From Hydrogenothermaceae bacterium (lineage in GTDB: Bacteria > Aquificota > Aquificae > Hydrogenothermales > Hydrogenothermaceae), in assembly GCA_026984415.1 (NCBI GenBank), contig JALSSE010000159.1:1-14560 (forward strand): a stretch of DNA of 14,560 nucleotides, in the 5' to 3' direction. The position numbers were made by a program, and so were the translations under genes. Each line of letters begins with the position of its first letter. The first letter of the stretch is position 1. Shown here piece by piece: positions 5,990 to 13,800 of the stretch. A model generated the notes under the pieces. That model was not told where the DNA came from, searched no databases, and saw nothing but the letters and a program-made list of their open reading frames with translations.

Positions 5990-8900
5990 TCACACGCTCC
6001 TTGCCTTTTTAAGGCGGTTTTGGACGAGTTCGGCGACTGCCCAGTAAACTTCTTTCCTTTCTTCACTGCTTAAGCCTAAAGCGTCAAAGACTATATCGTC
6101 AAGAGCTTTTCTGTCTGGTAGAGGATTAGGTTCTTGCTGTCTAATCGGTTTATCAGGGTCAAAGCCAAGTTCAGTGAAGATGGATTTAATTTCCCTTTTA
6201 GATAAAATATTAATAACTTTTATTGATACATCTTTTTTTCCTATTAATAGCGGATTAAAAATTAAGTTTTTCTTAAAGTAAATTGGGTTTTGTTTAATTG
6301 CACCTTCTCCAAGATTAGAAATACCATTTAGCTCCCAAAATATCATACAAAATGAGTTATTTAATGATATACATAAAGATATTATTTTATTGGCAATTTC
6401 TAAATTTGGATATATACCAACTAAATTAGCATCATTATAAAACATATCATTTAAAGAGACTATTAATCTATCATAGTTAACCATAGGATAATCCAATGCA
6501 GAAATATCCTGTTCAAACAACCTCCACCATTCCCTTCTGCTTGCACAGGTTGGTCTTTTGTGAAAGCCTTGCTTTTCTCCCCATTTAATATAATCAAGGG
6601 CGGAGGTATCTTTTAGCTCTTTTTTTGATTTATTACACATAAAAACTTTGTATTTTAAATCTTCTTCCCTGACTACAATAGTTTTTAACTCTCTTGGGCT
6701 TTTTATCACTGGTTTTATAAATTCTTCTTCTATTAGAAACAGTTTGTAATCTCTTGCATTGCTTCCCCATTTACTTGGTTTTATTACTTTTAAGCCTCTT
6801 TCTTTTATATCATCAATACTGCTTATATCTTTTAGATTTAGATTTTCAATTTTTTCAAGCTCTTTTTCTGTTATTTTATCTGTCCAGTCTTCTACATAGA
6901 AAAACTCATTGGCTCCTGTAGTAAAACCTCTTTTAACCTCTGCTATATCCCCAAGCCTCACTAATTTATCCTTTCCTTTTTTCAAAATAGTGAAGAATAT
7001 GTCTGGTGCTCTTAGGAATTTCCCTCCCCATTTGTTTCCTTCATAGGTTAGCTGGGTGCAGTCTGTTGAGATGGATTTTTGTTTTTCTTTTTCTACACTT
7101 ACTCCATCGCAGTATAAATCTTTTTGCTTTATTGGGAAAACTCTATAATCCTGTGTGTTTACGATGTTTTCAACGAGCTGTGTTAATAGTCTGTTTTCTA
7201 CTTTTGTATCAATGCTGTCTATTTTTATTAAATTTTCTTTGGTTATCACATCTTCAAATGGTTTTTTCCACATAACAAATTTTGCTGTGTTTTCAAGGTT
7301 TTCTTTTTCATTGTTAGAAACTGAAGATGTAAAGATTATTACTGTGTTTACGTCAGCTTCTTTGAAACTTCTTTTGGACTGGTTATCATTTATTGAGTAT
7401 AATTTTACTTTTCTTAATAAAAATTCCTGTAGAGCTTTACCAAATCCTACATCAAGCCAAGAATTAGATGTTATAAATGCAAAACTGCCGTTTTTATTCA
7501 GCAGTGAAAGTGATTTAAAATAAAAATAAACATAAAGGTCTGCTTTCCCATCAGGTTTAAACTGTTTACCGTAAAGATTTTCTACCATTTTTTGGAGTTT
7601 TTCTTTATATGACTTCTTTAGGTTTCTCCATTGGGAAGGTGTGAAATCTCTTTCATTTAATAAAGGTGGTGCTATCTTTTCCTGTCTGACATAAGGTGGA
7701 TTTCCTATAACAATATCAAAGCCTTTCTTGGTTTCGTCTAAAAATACTTCTGCAAAATCTATGTCCCATATAAAAGGTTTGTTTTCTTCAAGCTTACTCC
7801 TTGCTTCTTTTAGTATTTCAATCTCTTTTTCTAACTGTTTTATCTTTCTTTCTATTTCTTTTTTCTGTTTTTCAAACAGTTTTTTCTGTTTTTCTGTTAT
7901 ATCTCCAAAAAGTCCTTTAGTCTGGATAGGTTCATATATTGAGTTTCTTAATCTTTTTATTTCATTTTCTATTGAGTGAATTTTTTCTTCTATTAACTGT
8001 CTATAAATATCAAGTTCTAATTTTTCAATATCTGCTTTTGATAAATGTCCTTTTTCGTTTTTCGTGTATTTTAGTTTTTCTTTTTTAAGCTTTGTTATTT
8101 TGCCTTTTATTTTACCTGGAATTTCTCTTAAATCTTTTCTTAAAGCAGACATATCAATGTTTCCGATTTCTTCTATTAAACTGTCCCCCTGTCTAACTTT
8201 GAAAGATAGATTTGGTAGAAGTGGTTCAAACAGTATCTCTTCTCTTTTTAAGTCGCTTTCAACTATTAAGAACAACCACAATCTGAGCTCTGCAATTTTT
8301 ACTGCCCAGTCCTGAACATCTACTCCATAAACATTTTCTTCAATAATATGTTTTCTTATTGCATATTCTTTTGGATTTTCTTCTGGTGAATATTTGAGGA
8401 GTTTTTTGTGTAAATCGTGGAGGAGGTTAACAGCTCCGATTAAAAAAGAGCCACTACCACAGGCAGGGTCAACTATTTTTACATTTTCAACAAGATTTTT
8501 TAATATTTCATACTCCTCAGGAGATTTTATCTCAAAATTTTCTATATCATCAAAAACAAAGCTGTAAATTCTGTCTAAAGGTAAGTTAGAGTTATTCTGC
8601 AGATAATGAACAAAAGCCTTTTTTACCATAAATTCTATTTCTGTTTCTTGTGTGTAGATTATGCCTTTTGTTTTTCCTTCTGTTTCGTATTTTTCTTTAA
8701 GTTCTGGTGTTGTTTCAAGGTTTACAAATTTTTCATAAATTGTTCCTATTAGTTCTGGATTAACGGCAACTTCTTTATCAAGTCCAAGACTTTCTATAAT
8801 TGTAAAGTTATATCTGTTTAAAAACTCTAATATTTCTTCAATAAGAGTATCTGGAACATTAAAATCTAATTTATCTAAATCGTTTTCTGCAAACAAACCA

Positions 8901-9811
8901 CCATTTAGATATGGTAGCTGAGCAAAGAGAGTTTTTATATTTTCTGGCAGTATTCTTAATTCTGGTCGTCCTTCAATTTCTGAATATCTCCTGTTAAATC
9001 CGAACAGAAATAAAGTTTTAAGCCATTTTGTAAAGAATGTGTCTTTTTCGGAAAGATTTTGCTGGACAAATTTCTTGTATTCTTTCCATAGATAGTCTAT
9101 TAGAAGATTGTTGCTGAGTATATCTGGAAACCATTCTTTTTTTCTCTGGATAAAATATATAAAAATCAGTCTGTTTAAAATCTGATGGGCTGTTTCTTTG
9201 GATAGGAAAAGGTAATCTTCTTTTTCTTCTAACTGTTTTGATATTTCTTTCCACAGTTTATTGAATGTTTTTATATATTCATCAAAGAATTCCTCTCTTA
9301 ACGGTTCTACACTGAAGGCTTCTTTAATTTCTTTTATAGATTTAAGTTTAACTAAATTTAACCGTTCTATAAAGGTTCTGTTTGGCTGGTCTTTGCTGAC
9401 GTAATAGGTGTATCTTTTGTAATGGCTGAATTCTCTTTTTGTTCCCTTATACTCTGCATAAACAAAGGAAAGCCTAAAATTCCCTTCTCGGTCATAAAAA
9501 ATAAATATTCCTGCATCAGAGTTTATCAGTTTTAATAAATCCTTTGCTATCTCATACTGCTGTCTCTTACTGCTTCTTTCTGTAAGGTTTTCTTTTACTT
9601 TAATTGTGAAAAAATCAAGTCTGTTAAAATCATCTAACTCAAGCTCTCCAATTAAAACAGGCTGTTTAAATTTATCTTTAAACTTTTCTAATGGATAGGG
9701 CTCTTCTTCTGGTATAAAGTTTTGATTTTTGTCTTCAAAGTATTCTGTGAAAATTTCATTTATATTCTCTGGATAGGTGAAAATTTCTTTAACTAAAGTT
9801 TCTGTTTGCAT
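5990..9811 (-). CDS. Eco57I/type IIG-like adenine-specific DNA methyltransferase (restriction-modification)
   Basis: This 1273-aa protein carries N6-adenine methyltransferase motifs: motif I DPACGSGSF (448-456), motif II ENVYGVDVQDWAVKIAELRLWL region (492-513), and the catalytic motif IV NPPY (704-707). These are followed by ADLYVYFYFKSLSLL and SFAFITSNSWL (757-786). GGLF (304-307) and TIYEKFV (357-363) are typical of large Eco57I-type enzymes. A charged coiled coil (about 555-675) is inserted between motifs II and IV. Residues about 880-1200 are the likely target-recognition domain. The tail LPDRKALDDIVFDALGLSSE (1231-1250) is a conserved end of this class. The N-terminal 200 residues match the N-domain of related proteins (IFIFYDREGNFRLSF, then RYTYYVS). 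I see no clear PD-(D/E)XK nuclease. It should methylate adenine in a specific site using AdoMet. AAAGGA precedes the ATG. The upstream 42-aa gene ends 1 nt before it. Nuclease activity may be supplied in trans. Confidence 0.9.
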   Translation of the reverse strand: MQTETLVKEIFTYPENINEIFTEYFEDKNQNFIPEEEPYPLEKFKDKFKQPVLIGELELDDFNRLDFFTIKVKENLTERSSKRQQYEIAKDLLKLINSDAGIFIFYDREGNFRLSFVYAEYKGTKREFSHYKRYTYYVSKDQPNRTFIERLNLVKLKSIKEIKEAFSVEPLREEFFDEYIKTFNKLWKEISKQLEEKEDYLFLSKETAHQILNRLIFIYFIQRKKEWFPDILSNNLLIDYLWKEYKKFVQQNLSEKDTFFTKWLKTLFLFGFNRRYSEIEGRPELRILPENIKTLFAQLPYLNGGLFAENDLDKLDFNVPDTLIEEILEFLNRYNFTIIESLGLDKEVAVNPELIGTIYEKFVNLETTPELKEKYETEGKTKGIIYTQETEIEFMVKKAFVHYLQNNSNLPLDRIYSFVFDDIENFEIKSPEEYEILKNLVENVKIVDPACGSGSFLIGAVNLLHDLHKKLLKYSPEENPKEYAIRKHIIEENVYGVDVQDWAVKIAELRLWLFLIVESDLKREEILFEPLLPNLSFKVRQGDSLIEEIGNIDMSALRKDLREIPGKIKGKITKLKKEKLKYTKNEKGHLSKADIEKLELDIYRQLIEEKIHSIENEIKRLRNSIYEPIQTKGLFGDITEKQKKLFEKQKKEIERKIKQLEKEIEILKEARSKLEENKPFIWDIDFAEVFLDETKKGFDIVIGNPPYVRQEKIAPPLLNERDFTPSQWRNLKKSYKEKLQKMVENLYGKQFKPDGKADLYVYFYFKSLSLLNKNGSFAFITSNSWLDVGFGKALQEFLLRKVKLYSINDNQSKRSFKEADVNTVIIFTSSVSNNEKENLENTAKFVMWKKPFEDVITKENLIKIDSIDTKVENRLLTQLVENIVNTQDYRVFPIKQKDLYCDGVSVEKEKQKSISTDCTQLTYEGNKWGGKFLRAPDIFFTILKKGKDKLVRLGDIAEVKRGFTTGANEFFYVEDWTDKITEKELEKIENLNLKDISSIDDIKERGLKVIKPSKWGSNARDYKLFLIEEEFIKPVIKSPRELKTIVVREEDLKYKVFMCNKSKKELKDTSALDYIKWGEKQGFHKRPTCASRREWWRLFEQDISALDYPMVNYDRLIVSLNDMFYNDANLVGIYPNLEIANKIISLCISLNNSFCMIFWELNGISNLGEGAIKQNPIYFKKNLIFNPLLIGKKDVSIKVINILSKREIKSIFTELGFDPDKPIRQQEPNPLPDRKALDDIVFDALGLSSEERKEVYWAVAELVQNRLKKARSV

Positions 9812-9812
9812 T

Positions 9813-9941
9813 TTATCCTTTCTTTACCTTAATGTTTTTTTCTTCTAAATAGTCCTGTATAAACTGAAAAGCTATTATTCCTCCACCTACAATTAAAATT
9901 GCTAAAGCTATTATTGTTAATAATATTATTAAAAGTTCCAT
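9813..9941 (-). CDS. 42-aa single-pass membrane peptide preceding the methyltransferase
   Basis: This small reading frame runs from the ATG at 9941 to TAA at 9815-9813. Translation gives MELLIILLTIIALAILIVGG, then GIIAFQFIQDYLEEKNIKVK, then KG. A strong AAGGAG Shine-Dalgarno (AAAAGGAGCTATAAG before ATG) stands at ideal distance. Residues 3-25 form one convincing transmembrane helix, followed by an amphipathic charged tail (QDYLEEKNIKVKKG) that should face the cytosol. The stop codon is separated from the methyltransferase ATG by a single A, and the methyltransferase ribosome-binding site lies within its last codons, so the two are probably translationally coupled. I do not recognise a family. 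It could tether or regulate the restriction complex at the membrane, or be a small TM effector. Real translation is inferred only from the ribosome-binding site, frame and hydrophobicity. Confidence 0.65.
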   Translation of the reverse strand: MELLIILLTIIALAILIVGGGIIAFQFIQDYLEEKNIKVKKG

Positions 9942-9966
9942 CTTATAGCTCCTTTTATTAAGCTAA

Positions 9967-10140
9967 CTAATATAATTTCATACCAAATCTCTGGGGTAAT
10001 TCTATAACTCTGGATATAGTTCCAATTCCAGCTTCAACTGTTAGAATTAGTATTAAAAAAGTCCTTGCCAATCATTCTTTTATCTTTAATTTCTCTATTT
10101 CTAACTTTTTAAGCTCTATCTGTTTTTGTTCTTTATCCAT
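9967..10140 (-). other. Leader region with TGA-interrupted short reading frame
   Basis: The minus strand from the ATG at 10140 encodes 22 residues (MDKEQKQIELKKLEIEKLKI plus KE), an acidic/basic helix, then TGA at 10074-10072. The same frame stays open for 34 more codons (LARTFLILILTVEAGIGTIS and 14 more residues, ending at TAG 9969-9967). The ATG lies almost exactly at the transcription start predicted by the upstream promoter, and no Shine-Dalgarno is visible. It could be a leader peptide, a broken small gene of about 57 codons, or untranslated leader. With the 42-aa gene, it accounts for the roughly 360 bp between the methyltransferase and higA. Confidence 0.3.
10013..10030. repeat. 18-bp element, copy B
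   Basis: GATATAGTTCCAATTCCA matches 3091-3108 at 17 of 18 bases in the same orientation. This copy lies in the leader upstream of the 42-aa peptide and methyltransferase genes. It contains CTATA and TATAG arms (10001-10018 on the plus strand) that could form a weak 5-bp hairpin. Confidence 0.5.
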
Positions 10141-10147
10141 TTTTTAG

Positions 10148-10176
10148 AATATACTACACAAAAGTTTACCTGTCTA
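10148..10176 (-). promoter_or_regulatory. Sigma70-type promoter of the methyltransferase operon
   Basis: On the minus strand TAGACA (10176-10171; 5 of 6 match to TTGACA) and TATATT (10153-10148; 5 of 6 match to TATAAT) are separated by exactly 17 nt. The -35 box overlaps the higA stop codon. Predicted transcription starts near 10141 and leaves a leader of about 200 nt before the 42-aa gene. This is the best promoter in the window. It suggests the methyltransferase operon is expressed separately from higBA. Confidence 0.6.
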
Positions 10177-10524
10177 TACAATAGCTTTGTTTTTAAACTT
10201 TCTGCTTGGTTTGTGATATGCTTTCCACAAGTCATAATCCATCTGTAGTCCAAGCCAGAATTCCGCAGTTGTTCCAAATTTTTTGGAAAGTCTTATAGCC
10301 ATTTCTGGAGTTATTCCTCTTTTTTTGTTTACTATTTCATTAATAGCCCTTACGCTAACTCCAAGTTCTTTAGCAAGTTTAGACTGGGAAAGTCCTAAAG
10401 GTTTCATAAATTCCTCTTCAAGAATTTCTCCCGGATGTGTAGGCTCTCTTTTGAGCTGTGCAATAGGAACCGCTTCTATTCGTTGCTTATTTTTTAAAGT
10501 TTCTTTGAATTCTTTTATATCCAT
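10174..10524 (-). CDS. higA: HigA-family antitoxin (Xre HTH)
   Basis: This 116-aa protein has the hallmark HigA start THPGEILEEEFMKPLGLSQS (29-48), followed by the HTH KLAKELGVSVRAINEIVNKK (49-68). It ends with the family tail ITPEMAIRLSKKFGTTAEFW (71-90) and LGLQMDYDLWKA. HigA binds and blocks HigB and represses the operon through its HTH. About 25 residues precede the domain; the ATG at 10524 is supported by a perfect AAGGAGG 8 nt upstream, so the extension is real. The Shine-Dalgarno overlaps the higB stop codon region, and the gap is 13 nt. Gene order is toxin first, as usual for higBA. The methyltransferase-operon promoter overlaps its 3' end. Confidence 0.93.
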   Translation of the reverse strand: MDIKEFKETLKNKQRIEAVPIAQLKREPTHPGEILEEEFMKPLGLSQSKLAKELGVSVRAINEIVNKKRGITPEMAIRLSKKFGTTAEFWLGLQMDYDLWKAYHKPSRKFKNKAIV

Positions 10525-10537
10525 TGCAAAAACCTCC

Positions 10538-10819
10538 TTAATGGTAATCTACAATAGCAACATCGTATGCATCACCATTTTCAAATCTAAATATAATTCT
10601 ATACTGCTCATTTATCCTTATACTATAAAAACCTTCTAAATCTCCTTTAAGTGCTTCCAATCTATTAGAGGGAGGAATTTTCAAATCTTCCAAAGTTTTA
10701 GCTCTTCTTATCATATCTAACTTCCTCACAGCCCTTTTCCAGATGTTAGGAGGAAATTTTTTATTCTTTCCTGTTCTATATAACTTTTCTGTGTCCTTAT
10801 CAATAAAATTTTTTATCAT
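10538..10819 (-). CDS. higB: HigB-family mRNA interferase toxin (RelE-like)
   Basis: This 93-aa protein has the RelE/HigB signature at its C-terminus: FYSIRINEQYRIIFRF (64-79), then DAYDVAIVDYH ending at the protein terminus. The PPSNRLEALKGD segment (49-60) is also typical. By family knowledge R68, R74 and the terminal Asp-Tyr-His contribute to the RNase site, and HigB cuts mRNA on the ribosome when free of HigA. All of these residues are present, so the toxin should be active. An AAGGT ribosome-binding site precedes the ATG at 10819. The gene begins 53 nt after the stop of the large helicase gene and is followed by higA. Confidence 0.92.
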   Translation of the reverse strand: MIKNFIDKDTEKLYRTGKNKKFPPNIWKRAVRKLDMIRRAKTLEDLKIPPSNRLEALKGDLEGFYSIRINEQYRIIFRFENGDAYDVAIVDYH

Positions 10820-10827
10820 TTTTACCT

Positions 10828-10844
10828 TTTACACTAATAGTAAA
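10828..10844. promoter_or_regulatory. Possible HigA operator (short inverted repeat)
   Basis: TTTAC and GTAAA form perfect 5-bp inverted arms around a 7-bp spacer, 9 bp upstream of the higB start. HigA proteins autorepress by binding palindromes at this position. Arms are short and A/T-rich, so chance is possible. Confidence 0.25.
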
Positions 10845-10872
10845 TCTATATTAAATTTATCATAAATGCAAA

Positions 10873-13800
10873 TTAATCACTAACATTTTCTACTGCTATT
10901 AAAACCTCTGTTTTATGCTCATTTATTTTATATTTTTCTAAAAAGTATGCTCCTCCAAGTTCCTCCATAAGTTTGTTTAGATAATCAATACATTTATCTA
11001 CTTTATTTAAATCTAACTGGGAAATCTCTTTTAAAGTGTATAAAGGTATAGTCCCGTAATCTTCTATATCTTTTATAAGATTTTTTATAAAGGTTTGAAG
11101 CTCTTCATTATTTTGTATCTGTGGTTCTTGTAATAAACTCTTTAGCATATTTCTTGCTTTTACTTCAGGGTCGTTTGTGGTTGTTCTGTAATGTTCACTA
11201 TTACGATAGTTTTTTAGCTCTTCATACACTTTCCAGAAGTTTTCAGATTTTTCTAATGGCTTTTCTTCTTTATCTGCTTTTAATTTTTCATATATCTCTT
11301 CATAGGAAACAGTTATTGGCTTTTCATCCGAATACTTTTTGTAGTTTATAAACAGGTTTTTCCCTTTTTTTATAAGTAGTATAAGCTCATTTTCTTTTCC
11401 TTTTTTTGGAACTTTTACTCTGTAAGGTAGTTTTGTTATCTGATAAATAATATCTAGGTCTTTTTCTTTTATCTCCTGAAACTCTTTTACAGCCTTTGTA
11501 AAAAAGCTCTCTTCTTCTGTTTCATCAGGGTTTTTGGTTAATCTCTGATAAAGTTGTGATGGTGTTGGTTCTTCGTCAGGAGAAAATATTTTTGAATCTT
11601 CTCCAATGCTGTTGTGTATTAAAAATAGCTTGTTTTCTGCAATCTCCCTTTGTTTTGTTAAACTTTCTCCTTTTTCCGTTGGAAAGAAGTTAACAACATA
11701 CAGTTTATCAAAAACTTTTTGACCTATTCTGTTTATCCTTCCAACTCTCTGTATTACCCTAACAGGGTTCCACGGTATGTCGTAATTGATTATCATTCCA
11801 GCTCTTGCAAGGTTAAAACCTTCTGAAATCTTATCGGTACTTAAAAGAACATCGTATTCATCTTTTTGATGTTTATAACTTGCATCAAAATTTTCCTTTA
11901 TCTGTTCAATTTTTGACTGGGATAAATGTCCATCAACTGTTAGCACTCTAAAATGTTTTTCTAATAGCGGTTTTAAATACTTTACTGTATCTCTAAATTC
12001 TGAAAATACAATAATCTTTCTTTTGGGCTGGTTCTCTTCTGATAGAGTTTCTTCTATAAGTTTAATAAGCTCCTGTGTTTTTGGGTCGTTTTCTATTAAC
12101 TTTAGTCTGTTTATCTCCTTTAAAATCTTGTTAAACAGGTCTATGTCTGCTTGTATATCTTTTAAAAATTTATCTTTTTTCTTAAATTCGTTTATGTCAT
12201 AGATGTAATACTCCCTACCAAGGTTTCTTTTTTCTTTTTCTATGTTGATTGCAGTTTTCAGTATCTCTGTTCTTCGTTGTAGCTCTTCAAGTATTTCATC
12301 ATCATCTAAATTGAAACTTTCTTCTATAAATTTTCTGTCTAAAACATAATATCCTGTTCTTTCTATAAACTCTTGAGCTTTGGAGTAAATTTTTATAAAG
12401 TTTTCTATACTCTGTCTGAATGCTCCAAAAGAGCTTTCAAATCTTCTGACAAGCAGTCTTCTCATAAAATCCCTTAAATTTTCCTGCTGGTAAAACTCAA
12501 ATGTTTCTTTATCTTCCTCATCTTGAAGCTCTTTAGTTTTTATTCCTTTTTCGTATATATAAGGCACATATATTGCCCCTTTAAATTTTCCGTTATCTTT
12601 TGAGAAGTATTCATTTAATACCCTGTCATAAAATCTTGACTGCTCTTTTGTCAGCTCATAAAACTTTCCTATAGGGTCTTCTAACTTCGGAAGCTGTTTA
12701 ATCTCTTTTTTGTAAAGTGGATTTTTTACAAGGTCAAGTCTGTTTCTTCTTATTATTACTGGCTGGATAAATCTTTTTATCTCTTTAGATAAAGATTTAA
12801 TTTCCTTTTCTACTGTTTTTATGTCTACATTTTTACTGCCAAAGTATTCTTTAAAAAGTTTTACAGCTTTTTCTCTTTTTTCTGGGTCAGATGAGTTGTG
12901 ATATTTTTTTATGTTAATAAGGTTTTTAAACTGGTTTTCATATCTTTTGAATTTTATTAAAACATTTTCTTCAAGGGTTATAGTTGATTTTTTAGGGGCT
13001 TGAAAAAGTTTTATTAAAGAAAAAATATCTGAAGGTCTGTTGTTAAATGGCGTTGCAGTTAGAAGTATAACCTTTTTACCCCTTACTATTTTGCTTAATA
13101 GGTCGTAGCTTTTTGTTTTTTCATTTCTAAATCTATGGGCTTCATCAACTATAACAACCTCTACATCTGGGTCTTCATTAACTTTCTTTAACACATTTTC
13201 TAATTTTCCAATGGAGTAAACTTCCCAATCTAATCTATTTAGCTCAAAATCTTTTATATACCCTTTCCAGTTTTCAACCAATCCCGGTGGAGATATTACT
13301 ATTCCCTTTTTTCCAAGTACATAACCTATTGAAGAAGCTATTATAGATTTCCCAAGCCCTACAACATCAGCTATAATTACACCGTTGTTTTCTTCAATAA
13401 TAGAAACAGCCTGATTTACTGCATCCATCTGATAGCTAAATCTTTTGTAGTTTTTCTTTTCCAATAGTTTTTCTAATCTTTTAAGGGGTTTATCTGTGTG
13501 GAAGCTGTCTATGTATGTTTTTAAGGACAGAACGTAAGCCTGATATGGGGTTATCTCCTTTAGAGGAGTTTCATTTTTTATAATCTCAATAATCTTAACT
13601 TTTTTTTCTTCATCTTCTGTTATTTTTATTGAATTTTCCCACAGTTTATCAAAATATCTGTTTACTTCTTCCAATCCAAAGTCTGATATTTCTATATTAA
13701 ACTCATTTTGACCTGACAAACCTGATTTTGTTAAATTACTACTTCCTGTTATAAAAAGTCCATCTCTAATTATCTGATTTTCTTTTAGTTTTATTATGTA

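Noticed and set aside
7006..8315. Several Phe/Ser-rich plus-strand open frames within the methyltransferase gene
   Set aside because: They mirror Lys/Glu-rich codons of the methyltransferase, mostly its coiled coil, and have no domain or context of their own.
9018..9254. 78-codon minus-strand frame inside the methyltransferase gene
   Set aside because: Out-of-frame overlap with a continuous 1273-codon gene; no recognisable product.
10283..10639. 118-codon plus-strand frame opposite higA/higB
   Set aside because: Antisense to two clearly identified TA genes.
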